Counted from the first letter of the stretch, positions 1 through 8,490 are shown. The stretch is DNA of 64,000 bases from Cohnella sp. SGD-V74 (GCF_003001675.1 NZ_PVYW01000016.1:62001-126000); one strand, 5' to 3'. Notes: generated by a model from the letters alone, not told the origin. Program-made: numbers and translations.

Positions 1-2
1 GC

Positions 3-935
3 TCCGCCCGCAACTTCGGGAAGCCGGAGCATCCGACGCACGACGAACGGTATAAAATTGCCGAGGAGCATCTGGAGGTGACGAGGGGGCTGTGGGATTC
101 CTGGGAGGACGACGCATTCGTCCGCGACAAGGAGTCCGGCGTCTTCTTCGATCCTTCGAAGCTGCATCGGCTGAATCACAAGGGACAATACTTCAGCGTG
201 GAAGGACCGCTCAACATCGCGCGTTCCAAGCAGGGACAGCCGGTCGTGTTCCAGGCGGGTTCCTCCGAAAGCGGCAAAAACCTCGCGGCCAAAGGCGCCG
301 ACGCCGTTTTCACCGGACACGAGACGCTGGAGGAGGCTCAAGCGTTCTACAAGGACGTGAAAACGCGGGCGATCGCTTACGGCCGCGAGGCGGACGACAT
401 CGTCATCCTGCCGGGCATCTCGCCGATCATCGGCCGGACGCAGGGGGAAGCCGACTGCAAATACGAGGAGATCGCGGGCCTCGTCAGCATTGAGAAAGCG
501 CTCGACTATCTCGGCCGCTTCTTCGAGCATCACGATTTCTCGCAATACCCGCTCGACGAGCCGTTCCCGGACCTCGGCGATCTGGGCAGCAACAGCTTCC
601 GCAGCGGCACGGACAAAATCAAGAAGCAAGCCCGCGAGCAGGGGCTGACGCTGCGCCAGGTGGCGCTGCGCTCGGCGACGCCGCGCGGACAGTTCGTCGG
701 CACGCCGGAGCATGTCGCCAATCTGATTCAGCAATGGTACGAGGAAGAGGGGGCGGACGGCTTCATTATCCACTCGCAGCTTCCGAGCGGCTTGAACGAC
801 TTCGTCGAACTCGTCGTCCCGATTCTTCAGGAGCGCGGCATCTACCGCACCGAGTACGAGTCGGATACGCTTCGCGGCAACCTGGGCCTGAGGGTTCCGG
901 CCAACCGCAATGCGGTCGCCAAAGTGAACAGCTAA
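3..935 (+). CDS. NtaA/SnaA/DszA-type flavin-dependent monooxygenase, 5' truncated by the window
   Basis: The open frame is continuous from base 3, so the real start lies left of the window. The visible part reads ARNFGKPEHP, then EHLEVTRGLWDSWEDDAF, typical of the middle of NtaA/SnaA/SoxA/DszA enzymes, which use FMNH2 from a separate reductase to oxidise nitrilotriacetate, sulfones or other xenobiotics. About 310 residues are seen of a usual 440-450. The C-terminus (LVPILQERGIYRTEYES, then LRGNLGL) is the standard family ending. It is followed by an SsuBAC-like transporter, which suggests organosulfur use, but the substrate cannot be read from sequence. No flavin reductase is visible. Confidence 0.88.
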   Translation, partial: SARNFGKPEHPTHDERYKIAEEHLEVTRGLWDSWEDDAFVRDKESGVFFDPSKLHRLNHKGQYFSVEGPLNIARSKQGQPVVFQAGSSESGKNLAAKGADAVFTGHETLEEAQAFYKDVKTRAIAYGREADDIVILPGISPIIGRTQGEADCKYEEIAGLVSIEKALDYLGRFFEHHDFSQYPLDEPFPDLGDLGSNSFRSGTDKIKKQAREQGLTLRQVALRSATPRGQFVGTPEHVANLIQQWYEEEGADGFIIHSQLPSGLNDFVELVVPILQERGIYRTEYESDTLRGNLGLRVPANRNAVAKVNS

Positions 936-1094
936 GCGCATGCGGCGCGATCCGTTGCCTTTTCGGGCCATGGCTCGCGCCGTTTGCTTTGCTCGGCGGA
1001 TGCGGACTACGTCAAATTTTTCTGTACAACTGACCGATTCTCGTACATGAGCAAACGAAACGACCGCTGGAGAGGCTTTGGCGAAGAGGACGAG

Positions 1095-1171
1095 GGCCGA
1101 TGTTCTAAAAAATCGGTTAACGACTCCCCGATCGCGCTCAAACAGAGGCCGATGTTCTAAAGAATCGGTTA
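1095..1171. repeat. two 25-bp direct repeats, each a small interrupted palindrome
   Basis: GGCCGATGTTCTAAA followed by (A/G)AATCGGTTA occurs at 1095-1119 and 1147-1171, with one mismatch and a period of 52 bp. Each copy pairs CCGA with TCGG, and the second also pairs TTCT with AGAA. They sit between the monooxygenase gene and a terminator, so they may be a protein site or RNA hairpins. Function unknown. Confidence 0.6.
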
Positions 1172-1176
1172 TTGTC

Positions 1177-1199
1177 ACTTCGTCAGACGAAGTTTTTTT
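1177..1199 (+). terminator. rho-independent terminator
   Basis: ACTTCGT, loop CAG, ACGAAGT, then seven T. It ends the transcript of the monooxygenase gene and separates it from the ABC transporter genes. Confidence 0.85.
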
Positions 1200-1209
1200 G
1201 CCAAGTGTG

Positions 1210-1244
1210 TTGCTTTTTTATACAAAGTAAAATATTATTACTTT
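1210..1244 (+). promoter_or_regulatory. promoter of the SsuBAC-like operon with an overlapping palindrome
   Basis: TTGCTT (1210-1215), 17-bp spacer and TATTAT (1233-1238) form a sigma-A type promoter. A perfect 7+7+7 inverted repeat, AAAGTAA-AATATTA-TTACTTT, covers 1224-1244 and overlaps the -10 box, as expected of a repressor operator. The binding protein is not known; the HxlR regulator encoded at 3967-4407 is one candidate. Confidence 0.55.
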
Positions 1245-1395
1245 AATACCGATTAAACTCATTGGATATATGAGTTATCAGGCGGCGCCGACAAGACGAC
1301 TTGAGGTTGCTGAAGGGATAGCGATCGCGGCAAAGCGCGTTCCGGCCATCCCGACCGAGAGAATTAAGGAAACGCGCAAAGGAGCTGTAACGGAA

Positions 1396-2181
1396 TTGAG
1401 CCACTTGCCTGCCGTCCAGGCGGAACGCCTGGACAAATCATTCCCGCGAGAAGGCGGGGCTGAGCGCGTGCTCGACAACATCGACTTTACGGTTCACAAG
1501 GGCGAGATCGTATCGCTCCTCGGACCGAGCGGCTGCGGCAAGAGCACCTTGCTTAATGTGCTGGGAGGCTTCGAGAAAGCCGATTCGGGAGCTGTATTGA
1601 TCGGCGGTGAGCCGGTCGTCCGGCCAAGCCGCAAGTGCGTCATGCTGTTCCAGGACTATGGCCTGCTTCCGTGGCGTTCTCTGCTCGGCAACGTGGAGCT
1701 GGGGCTCGAGCCGCTGAAGCTGCCGAAGCAGGAGCAGCGGGAGCGCGCAATGCGATACGTGAAGCTGGTCGGGCTGGAGGACAAGAGCGCATCCTTCCCG
1801 CATCAGCTGTCCGGCGGGATGAAGCAGCGCGCGGCGCTGGCCAGGGCGCTGGCGATGCAGCCCGAGCTGCTGCTCATGGACGAACCGTTCGCGGCGCTCG
1901 ACACGTTCACGCGATACGCGCTGCAGGATGAGCTGCTGCGCATTCATGCGAAGGAGCGCGTCACCGTCATGATCGTCACCCACGATATCGACGAGGCGGT
2001 GTACCTGTCCGACCGGGTGCTGATCATGCAGCCGTCCCCGGGCAGAGTCGCCAAGGAAATCGCGATCGACGCCGCCCGGCCCAGAGACCGCGGACATGGC
2101 GATTTCCAGCATTACCGCAAGCTGATTCTGGAGCAGTTCCGGTTTACGGGATCGGCGGCGGAAGAGGAATTTACGATTTAA
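1396..2181 (+). CDS. SsuB/TauB-type ABC transporter ATP-binding protein
   Basis: ATPase of a nitrate/sulfonate/taurine-type importer. Walker A is GPSGCGKSTLL, the Q-loop follows in LFQDYGLLPW, the signature is LSGGMKQRAALARAL and Walker B is LLLMDEPFAALD. The frame is open from an ATG at 1270, but that start has no ribosome site and adds about 42 non-family residues. TTG 1396 has AAAGGAG at 1378-1384 (11-nt gap) and gives 261 residues, the usual family length, so I prefer it. It is first of three genes, 17 bp before the binding protein gene. Sulfonate specificity is inferred from the neighbouring flavoproteins. Confidence 0.88.
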   Translation: MSHLPAVQAERLDKSFPREGGAERVLDNIDFTVHKGEIVSLLGPSGCGKSTLLNVLGGFEKADSGAVLIGGEPVVRPSRKCVMLFQDYGLLPWRSLLGNVELGLEPLKLPKQEQRERAMRYVKLVGLEDKSASFPHQLSGGMKQRAALARALAMQPELLLMDEPFAALDTFTRYALQDELLRIHAKERVTVMIVTHDIDEAVYLSDRVLIMQPSPGRVAKEIAIDAARPRDRGHGDFQHYRKLILEQFRFTGSAAEEEFTI

Positions 2182-2198
2182 GGGGAGGTCTTATCCAT

Positions 2199-3188
2199 AT
2201 GCGTAAAAACAGTTTAAGCAGCAAATTGGCCGCGGCGCTTGCGGCCATTCTCGCCCTTGCGTTGATCGCCGCTTGCGGCTCGAACGACAAGGCAAAGGAG
2301 GGAGATGCGTCCGGACAAGGTCCGAAGCGGACGATTCAGATCGGCTACCTGCCGATTACGCACGCGGCTCCGCTCTACATAGAGGAGGAGCTGGGCAAAG
2401 CCGGCTTCGACCGCTTCGAGCTGAAGCTCGTCAAATTCGGCTCATGGCCCGATCTGATGGACGCGCTGAACACCGGCAAGATCGACGGGGCGTCCGTCCT
2501 GATCGAGCTGGCGATGAAGGCCAAGGAGCAGGGTATCGACCTGAAGGCAGTCGCGCTCGGGCATAAGGACGGCAACGTCATCGTCGCCGCTCCCGACATC
2601 GATTCCGTGCAGGACCTGAAAGGGAAGCCGTTCGCGATTCCGCACAAATTTTCCACACACAACATTTTGTTGTACCAGATGCTGAAGGGCGCGGGGCTGC
2701 AGTATTCGGACGTCGAGGCGATCCAATTGCCGCCGGCCGAGATGCCCGCCGCGCTGGCCGAGGGTCGGATTGCCGGGTATGTCGTCGCCGAACCGTTCGG
2801 CGCGAAATCGGTCGTCATCAACAAAGGCAAGGTGCTGTACCAATCGGAGGAGCTGTGGCCGGATTCGGTCGACTGCGCGCTCGTGCTGCGCGGGGAATTG
2901 ATTTCGGGAGACCGGGCGGCCGCGGAAGAACTGGTGGCGAAATATGTGGAAGCCGGCAAAAAGGCGGAACTGAAGGACGGGGACATGAAGGCGATCGTGG
3001 GCAAGTACATGAACGTCGAAGACAAGGTGCTGGAGCTGAGCCTGCAGTGGATCAAGTACGAGGACTTGAAGCTGGACGAGGCGTCCTATGAGATTTTGCG
3101 AGAGTACATGATCGAGATGGGGCTGTCGGAGAAGCCGCCGACGTTCGCGGAGTTCGTCGATAACTCCTTGATCGAGAAGGCGTTGTAG
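2199..3188 (+). CDS. NMT1/SsuA-type substrate-binding lipoprotein
   Basis: 329 residues beginning with a lipoprotein signal peptide (lipobox LIAAC, then GSNDK). The mature part starts IQIGYLPITHAAPLYIEE, the usual opening of NMT1/THI5-like, SsuA and CmpA/NrtA proteins, with DGASVLIELAMKAKEQG further on. It would capture the ligand outside the membrane for the adjacent ATPase and permease. AGGGGAGG lies at 2181-2188 before the ATG. Whether the ligand is a sulfonate, sulfate ester, pyrimidine or nitrate cannot be decided from sequence; the sulfur context favours the first two. Confidence 0.88.
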   Translation: MRKNSLSSKLAAALAAILALALIAACGSNDKAKEGDASGQGPKRTIQIGYLPITHAAPLYIEEELGKAGFDRFELKLVKFGSWPDLMDALNTGKIDGASVLIELAMKAKEQGIDLKAVALGHKDGNVIVAAPDIDSVQDLKGKPFAIPHKFSTHNILLYQMLKGAGLQYSDVEAIQLPPAEMPAALAEGRIAGYVVAEPFGAKSVVINKGKVLYQSEELWPDSVDCALVLRGELISGDRAAAEELVAKYVEAGKKAELKDGDMKAIVGKYMNVEDKVLELSLQWIKYEDLKLDEASYEILREYMIEMGLSEKPPTFAEFVDNSLIEKAL

Positions 3189-3191
3189 CGT

Positions 3192-3959
3192 ATGCGGGTA
3201 CTAGGCAAAACCGGCTACGTGCTCGTCGGCTTCGCCGTCCTGATCGCCGTCTGGCAGTCAGTCGTATGGACGGGGCGGTACGAGGAATCGCTGCTGCCCT
3301 CCCCGCTCGGCGTCGCCGAAGCGATCGGCGAGCTGATCGAGTCCGGCACGCTGTTCGTCCATCTGAGGGTCAGCCTGCTCCGCTTCGCGGCCGGCTATCT
3401 GTCCGCCGCTGTGCTGGCGGTCGCGCTCGGCCTGGTGCTGGGGAGGCTGCAGCGGCTGTGGCGCTACATCGATCCGATCGTGCAGCTGATTCGCCCTGTG
3501 TCCCCGATCGCCTGGTCGCCGTTTATCGTGCTCTGGTTCGGCATCGGCAATGCGCCTGCGATCGCGATCATTTTCCTGGCGGCATTCTTCCCCGTGCTGC
3601 TGTCCACCGTATCCGGCGTCCGCCGGGTGAACCCGAGCTTCCTGAAGCTGGCGCACAATCTGGAGCTGGACAGGAGGGCGCTGCTGACGAAAATCGTCTT
3701 CCCCGCCGCGTTCCCGTCTATCGCCAGCGGACTGCACATCGCCGTCGGCACCGCCTGGATTTTCCTCGTCTCGGGAGAAATGGTCGGCACGCAATCCGGA
3801 CTCGGCTTCCTGATCGTCGACGCCCGCAACATGATCCGGCTCGACTTGGTGCTCGCGGGCATCGTGTTCATCGGAATATGCGGCCTGCTGCTCGACCAGT
3901 GCGTGCGGCTGTTCGAACGCCGGATGGAGAAGAAGTGGGGCATCGTTCGCGGCGACTGA
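3192..3959 (+). CDS. SsuC/TauC-type ABC transporter permease
   Basis: 255-residue BPD-type permease with about six membrane segments. The EAA-loop region reads LAHNLELDRRALLTKIVFPA and is followed by FPSIASGLHIAVGTAWIFLV, typical of the SsuC/TauC/NrtB group. The start is 4 bp after the stop of the binding protein gene and has no strong ribosome site of its own, so translation is probably coupled. It ends 7 bp before the convergent HxlR gene with no terminator between them. Confidence 0.9.
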   Translation: MRVLGKTGYVLVGFAVLIAVWQSVVWTGRYEESLLPSPLGVAEAIGELIESGTLFVHLRVSLLRFAAGYLSAAVLAVALGLVLGRLQRLWRYIDPIVQLIRPVSPIAWSPFIVLWFGIGNAPAIAIIFLAAFFPVLLSTVSGVRRVNPSFLKLAHNLELDRRALLTKIVFPAAFPSIASGLHIAVGTAWIFLVSGEMVGTQSGLGFLIVDARNMIRLDLVLAGIVFIGICGLLLDQCVRLFERRMEKKWGIVRGD

Positions 3960-3966
3960 TTCCCGT

Positions 3967-4407
3967 CTAGCGGGTCGCCGACGGCTCCAGCTCGATGGCG
4001 GCGACGTCGTCGACGTTCGTCCGGCAATGCTCGCAATAGCAGACGAGACGCACCTCGTGGCCGCAAGAGACGTGAACGAGCTTCTTGTAGCATTTCTTGA
4101 GATTGTTCCGGCCCCATAGCAGGAAGGCGTGAAAAACCGTTTCCAGCTCTTGACCGCTCTGCGTCGGCTTGTACTCGTACCGGGGAGGATGGGCGGAATA
4201 CAGATTGGATTCGATCAACCCAAGCTCCTCGAGATCCTTCAGCCGGTCCGAGAGCAGCTTGGAGGAGAGTCCCTTGAGCGCATTTTTGATTTCGCTGAAC
4301 GTCGTGCGGCCGACGAGAATTTCGTGAATGATGAGCAGCGTCCAGCGGTCGCCGATCAGATTCAGCGTCTGGGCGATGTTGCAGGGCAAGTCGTAGCGGT
4401 CCTTCAT
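3967..4407 (-). CDS. HxlR-family transcriptional regulator with Cys-rich tail
   Basis: 146-residue winged-helix protein of the HxlR group. It begins with CNIAQTLNLIGDRWTLLII and has the recognition region FSEIKNALKGLSSKLLSDRL. After the HTH is an extension with CGH, CYC and EHC in close order, a possible zinc or thiol site that could make DNA binding metal- or redox-sensitive. GGAGG lies 7 nt before the ATG. It diverges from the DUF4242 gene and converges on the transporter operon, so it may control both. A near-palindrome GTATAAATTTTACAC at 4439-4453 in the divergent region is a possible operator. Confidence 0.88.
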   Translation of the reverse strand: MKDRYDLPCNIAQTLNLIGDRWTLLIIHEILVGRTTFSEIKNALKGLSSKLLSDRLKDLEELGLIESNLYSAHPPRYEYKPTQSGQELETVFHAFLLWGRNNLKKCYKKLVHVSCGHEVRLVCYCEHCRTNVDDVAAIELEPSATR

Positions 4408-4508
4408 GGCGAACCTCCAAGTAAGTTGATCTATATGAGTATAAATTTTACACCAAGTATATTAAAATCACAATTTCTGCGATTTGACCGCAAAAGGAGA
4501 GATTTGAG

Positions 4509-5039
4509 ATGGCATTGTATTTGATCGAATCGAGTTTGGACGGGAATACCCGCGAAAAGGGCGCATTCCGGGCGCGGACGGACGAATTGCAGCGGGAACT
4601 GGGAGAACGCGGCGCGAAGCTGCTGGAGGTGCAGGTGTCGCAGGGCTTCGAGCGGGCGTTCTTCATCGCCGACGGCGGGGAGGAGGCGGTGCGGGCGGCG
4701 CTCGCGGCGGCATCGGTTCCGGTCGAGCTGCTCAAGGAAGTGCGCTTGATCGGCAAGCAGCCGGAAGAGGTACAGCCGCAAGGGGAAGGGCTGAACTACC
4801 TTGTAGAATGGAACTTGCCGGAGCATCTGACGATGGAGCAGTATTTGGAACGCAAGAAGAAAAATTCGGTCCATTACGCCGAAGTGCCTGAAGTGTCGTT
4901 CTCGCGGACCTACGTGTGCGAGGATATGACGAAGTGCCTGTGCTTCTACAAGGCGCCCGACGAAGAAGCGGTCAAGCGGGCGCGCGAAGCGGTGCATGCC
5001 CCGATCGACGCGCTTACGGCCATCCGGCCGCAGGAATGA
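4509..5039 (+). CDS. tandem DUF4242 (SCO4226-like) protein
   Basis: 176 residues made of two related ferredoxin-like halves. Residues 99-173 are a clear DUF4242 domain (YLVEWNLPEHLTMEQYLERK, then TYVCEDMTKCLCFYKAPDEE). Residues 1-80 look like a diverged copy (LYLIESSLDG, then QVSQGFERAFFIADGGEEAV). The family is named for a Streptomyces nickel-binding protein; its general role is not established. AAAGGAGAG precedes the ATG. The stop overlaps the next gene, so it is probably co-translated with the flavoprotein at 5045 and may support it. Confidence 0.72.
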   Translation: MALYLIESSLDGNTREKGAFRARTDELQRELGERGAKLLEVQVSQGFERAFFIADGGEEAVRAALAAASVPVELLKEVRLIGKQPEEVQPQGEGLNYLVEWNLPEHLTMEQYLERKKKNSVHYAEVPEVSFSRTYVCEDMTKCLCFYKAPDEEAVKRAREAVHAPIDALTAIRPQE

Positions 5040-5044
5040 CGCGT

Positions 5045-6142
5045 ATGACGGCCGATGAACGGCTCCGCGACGGCAGCTTGCTCGAAGAAAGAATTCAAAC
5101 GCTGCTGAAGCCGAGCGTCAGGAAAATCGATTGCGAAGCCTATTACCCGCTCGACTATATGACCGCGCTTGGTCGGGACGGCTTTTTCCGTTCGGAGGGA
5201 GAGCGCGCGCAGGAGGTGAGGATGGCGGGTGTCCGAATCGTGGAAGAGACCGCGGCGGCGTGCATGACGACTGCCTTTAACGTATGGTGCCATCTGGCCG
5301 CGCTGACCTACGTTCGTCACAGCGGCAACGCCGCTTTGCGCAGGACGCTGCTCCCGGGCTTGGAAAACGGAGAGCTCCGTGGAGGCACGGGTCTGTCCAA
5401 TCCGATGAAGTTCTACGCGGGCATCGACAAGCTCTATTTGAAGGCGGAGCGGGAAGGCGGCGGCTATCGGGTATCGGGGCAGCTTCCGATGGTATCGAAT
5501 CTCGGGGAAGGACATTGGTTCGCGACCGTGTCAGAGACGGCGGGCGGGGAGCGTATCATGGCGTTTTTCCCTGTCGGGGCGGAAGGATTGAGACTGGAGG
5601 AGCGGCTCGGATTTCTCGGGCTGAACGGGAGCGCCACTTATTCTTGCTCATTCGACCGCGTCAGCGTGCCGGAGGAATGGATCGTTTCGGAAAGCGCCGA
5701 CGAATTCGTCGCCAGGGTGCGGCCTGAATTCGTGCTGTACCAAATTCCGCTTGGCCTGGGCGTTACGGCTGCCGCGATCCGTTCGATTCGCCAGGCGAAG
5801 GAGAAGCAGGGCGGCTGCAATGGCTTGCTTCCCGTTCAGCCCGAGCAGTTGGAGCGCGAGCTGGAGCGGCTGCGCGAAGCGACTTATCGGCTGGCCTCGC
5901 AGTTGGAGGAGGTGAGCGCTTGGAAAGCGCTGCTGCGAGTGCGGCTCGATACGGTCTACTTGACGCTCCAGGCCGTTCAGGCCAACATGCTTCACCAAGG
6001 CAGCGCCGGTTACGTGCAGACGAGCGCGCCGTCGCGTCGGCTGCGCGAAGCGTACTTTTTCGCCAACTTGACACCTACCGTCCGCCACCTGGAAAAGCTG
6101 CTTGCAGCCCAATCTTTACCAGTTGATGAAAGTCTGCTATAA
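5045..6142 (+). CDS. acyl-CoA dehydrogenase-like flavoprotein (SfnB/DszC-type candidate)
   Basis: 365 residues with the acyl-CoA dehydrogenase order: helical N-domain, a beta-domain (GGTGLSNPMKFYAGIDKLYL, SGQLPMVSNLGEGHWF, RLGFLGLNGSATYSCSFDRV) and a C-terminal helical bundle. Members that work as reduced-flavin monooxygenases (DszC, SfnB) are common in sulfur-scavenging clusters, and a monooxygenase plus SsuBAC-like transporter lie upstream, so a monooxygenase role is likely though not proven. ATG 5036 overlaps the previous stop, but ATG 5045 has AGGA nine bases upstream and is chosen. The gene is followed by a strong terminator. Confidence 0.72.
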   Translation: MTADERLRDGSLLEERIQTLLKPSVRKIDCEAYYPLDYMTALGRDGFFRSEGERAQEVRMAGVRIVEETAAACMTTAFNVWCHLAALTYVRHSGNAALRRTLLPGLENGELRGGTGLSNPMKFYAGIDKLYLKAEREGGGYRVSGQLPMVSNLGEGHWFATVSETAGGERIMAFFPVGAEGLRLEERLGFLGLNGSATYSCSFDRVSVPEEWIVSESADEFVARVRPEFVLYQIPLGLGVTAAAIRSIRQAKEKQGGCNGLLPVQPEQLERELERLREATYRLASQLEEVSAWKALLRVRLDTVYLTLQAVQANMLHQGSAGYVQTSAPSRRLREAYFFANLTPTVRHLEKLLAAQSLPVDESLL

Positions 6143-6169
6143 TCGTCTACAAATACGAAATTCGGTGTG

Positions 6170-6217
6170 AAGCACATTCCGAAGAGCGCTTGAAGCGTTC
6201 CGGGGGTGTGCTTTTTT
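6170..6217 (+). terminator. rho-independent terminator
   Basis: AAGCACA at 6170-6176 pairs with TGTGCTT at 6207-6213, with internal pairing, and the T-tract runs on to 6217. It closes the DUF4242-flavoprotein operon. Confidence 0.75.
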
Positions 6218-6249
6218 GCGTCATGAAGCCGGGAAGGAAGTGTAGTATA

Positions 6250-7296
6250 ATGAAGAGGTCGGATCGCAGCGTTAAGGAGAAGCTTAAGCTCGACCAAATG
6301 ATGCGCGTCTTGTTCCGCCTATCCAAACGTCTGACGGTTCAACTCGTCAACGGTTTGTTCGGCGAGCAATTCGCGAACGAGGAAGTCAAATCGATCCACT
6401 ACGGCAACGCGGAGTTTATTATGGACGGATACGACCGCATCGTCGGCGATCTGTTTCTGAAGCTGGTTACGGTTCGCGGCACGTTTCAGTATCACGTCGA
6501 GTTTCAGACGTTAAATGACCAGTCGATGGTTATCCGGATGTTTCGTTACGGATTTGAAAAAGCAGTAGAGGTGGCAGCAGGGACGGACGACGGCAGTGGG
6601 GGAGGACGCAACGGAATGGCGCTGCTTGCGTTTCCCCGCCAGATTGTCATTTTTCTGGAGGAGAACGAAGCGGTTGGCGACGAGCTTGCTTTTCGCTTGC
6701 TTCTGCCCAGCGGGGTGGAGACGGTCTACACGGTGCCGACGATGCGCTACTGGACGCTGACTCCCCGCGATCTGCAGGAGCGGCGGTTGTTCGCCCTGCT
6801 CCCGCTGCAGGTGTTCCGTTCGCGCAAAAGCATGCGCGGCATTGCGGACAGCCACCGATCGGATGAAGAGAAGAGACGGCTGTTCGCCCAAGAGTTTGAA
6901 CGGCTCAAGACGACGATCGGGCAGACGCTGGACGTCATCCGGGAATTGCACCATCAACGGCTGCTGCGGCTCGGCGATATCGACCGGCTGCTGCAAGTTC
7001 TCGATAACATATTGAAATATTTATACAACAGATACGGCAACGATCAACAAACTGAGGAGGTTAGTCGAATGATCAAGACGTTCATTGACCCTGAAGTGTT
7101 GAAGAAGGGGAGAAGAGAGGGGCAGAAAGAGGGTATTCAGCAGGGTGTACAGCAGGGCAAAATTACGGTCGCGCGCAAACTGCTGAAGCTCGGGGTCGAT
7201 ATCGGTACAATCGTTGAAGCAACGGAGTTGAGTGAGGAGGAAGTGCTGAAGCTGGGTAAACAGGAACAGCCCCCGTTTCCGCTTCGGAACGATTAG
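6250..7296 (+). CDS. Rpn/PD-(D/E)XK nuclease family protein
   Basis: 348 residues. The N-terminal half has the Rpn/transposase-31-like nuclease core: DRIVGDLFLKL, then YHVEFQTLNDQSMVIRMFRY, matching the D...ExQ active-site pattern and the conserved R...Y of recombination-promoting nucleases. A helical middle follows. Near the C-terminus is the glycine-spaced helix KGRREGQKEGIQQGVQQGK usual in this family. The frame is open from 6190, but ATG 6250 has GGAAGGAA upstream and starts at the family boundary. No transposon ends are seen, so it is a solitary gene. Horizontal mobility is typical of the family but not shown here. Confidence 0.75.
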   Translation: MKRSDRSVKEKLKLDQMMRVLFRLSKRLTVQLVNGLFGEQFANEEVKSIHYGNAEFIMDGYDRIVGDLFLKLVTVRGTFQYHVEFQTLNDQSMVIRMFRYGFEKAVEVAAGTDDGSGGGRNGMALLAFPRQIVIFLEENEAVGDELAFRLLLPSGVETVYTVPTMRYWTLTPRDLQERRLFALLPLQVFRSRKSMRGIADSHRSDEEKRRLFAQEFERLKTTIGQTLDVIRELHHQRLLRLGDIDRLLQVLDNILKYLYNRYGNDQQTEEVSRMIKTFIDPEVLKKGRREGQKEGIQQGVQQGKITVARKLLKLGVDIGTIVEATELSEEEVLKLGKQEQPPFPLRND

Positions 7297-7322
7297 CCGT
7301 CCGGCTCGTACCGGCTGTTTTT
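7295..7322 (+). terminator. weak terminator after the Rpn-like gene
   Basis: AGCCG pairs with CGGCT across a 12-nt loop and is followed by GTTTTT. The stem starts inside the stop codon. It is short, so confidence is low. Confidence 0.4.
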
Positions 7323-7392
7323 CCCTATGGTCAACCTCCAGATTCGATCTTATACTAAGTTACATTCGAACATCACAGGGAGACAGACGCAA

Positions 7393-8346
7393 ATGAGAAT
7401 TTCAACGGAGAAACTATTCACGCACCCGCTCGGCATACTGGCCGCGGCGACGGGTGCTACTTTTTTGTGGGGAAGCGCATTTCCGATCATCAAGCTGAGC
7501 TACGCCGAGCTGGACATCGGGAAGGGACAAGTTTACGAGCAAATCTTATTTGCGGGAATCCGGTTCACGCTGGCGGCGCTGCTGATTTTGGCGTTCATGA
7601 AGCTGATGGGCAGAAGCATTGCTTACCAGAGAGGCTCGTGGCGGGGTGTGGCGAAGATTGGCCTGTCGCAGACGCTGCTGCAGTATGTGTTTTTCTATTA
7701 CGGGATGAGCGGTTCGACCGGCGTGCAGGGCTCGATTTTGGCCGGAACGACCTCTTTCTTCCAAATTCTCATCGCCCACTGGATGTATGCGGACGATCGG
7801 ATCACGCCGCGCAAGCTGTCCGGGCTGATTGTCGGTTTTGCCGGAGTCGTTGTCGTAGGGCTGTCCGGGGGCGCGACCGGCGTCCATTTCGGCTTGGCCG
7901 AAATCTGCCTGCTGGCGGCGATGTTCTTCGGAGGGTTGGGCAACGTATTATCGAAAAAAGAGTCCGGGCGCCTCGACATCCTGTACATGACCTCGTACCA
8001 AATGCTGCTCGGAGGAGTCGTGCTGAGCGCGATCGGGGCCGCGGGCGCGGGTTTGATGCCTTTCGCGTTTACGTGGAGCGCCGCGGGCATGCTGCTGTAT
8101 CTCGCGGTATTGTCGGCGCTCGGCTTCGTCCTGTGGAACACGGTCATGAAATACAACCAGGTCGGCAGCATTTCGATGTACTTGTTCCTCATTCCCGTGT
8201 TCGGCGTCTTCCTGTCCGCGCTGCTGCTGTCCGAGCCGCTGCATGCGACCGTCTGGCTGGCGCTCGGACTGGTGGCGGGCGGCATCGTGATCGTCAACCG
8301 CAAGCCTGCCCCGGCCGCGGCTGCGGAAATCGGGCGCCCGGCCTAA
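7393..8346 (+). CDS. EamA/DMT-superfamily transporter
   Basis: 317-residue membrane protein with ten predicted hydrophobic segments in two EamA repeats: ATFLWGSAFPIIKLSY at the start, and GGLGNVLSKKESGRLDILYM opening the second half, then LFLIPVFGVFLSALLLSEPL. Such proteins usually export amino acids or other metabolites; the substrate here is unknown. The open frame reaches 7327, but ATG 7393 has AGGGAG ten bases upstream and starts just before the first membrane segment. It converges on the alpha-galactoside operon. Confidence 0.88.
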   Translation: MRISTEKLFTHPLGILAAATGATFLWGSAFPIIKLSYAELDIGKGQVYEQILFAGIRFTLAALLILAFMKLMGRSIAYQRGSWRGVAKIGLSQTLLQYVFFYYGMSGSTGVQGSILAGTTSFFQILIAHWMYADDRITPRKLSGLIVGFAGVVVVGLSGGATGVHFGLAEICLLAAMFFGGLGNVLSKKESGRLDILYMTSYQMLLGGVVLSAIGAAGAGLMPFAFTWSAAGMLLYLAVLSALGFVLWNTVMKYNQVGSISMYLFLIPVFGVFLSALLLSEPLHATVWLALGLVAGGIVIVNRKPAPAAAAEIGRPA

Positions 8347-8413
8347 AAGCTTCGCAGTCCTCGTCCGATCGAATTCACGGGGCGGGGAGCGCAGTGGACC
8401 GCTGAACGCGGAA

Positions 8414-8452
8414 CAGGATACCTTGTCCCCCTTGCCGGGGGGCGGTATCCTG
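8414..8452. terminator. terminator-like hairpin between convergent genes
   Basis: CAGGATACC (8414-8422) pairs with GGTATCCTG (8444-8452), with CCCCC/GGGGG nested inside. Neither side has a long T-tract, but the stem is very stable and lies between two converging genes. Confidence 0.55.
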
Positions 8453-8490
8453 CTCCTTGAACCTAATCTATCCGTGCAGCCCAACCTCGA

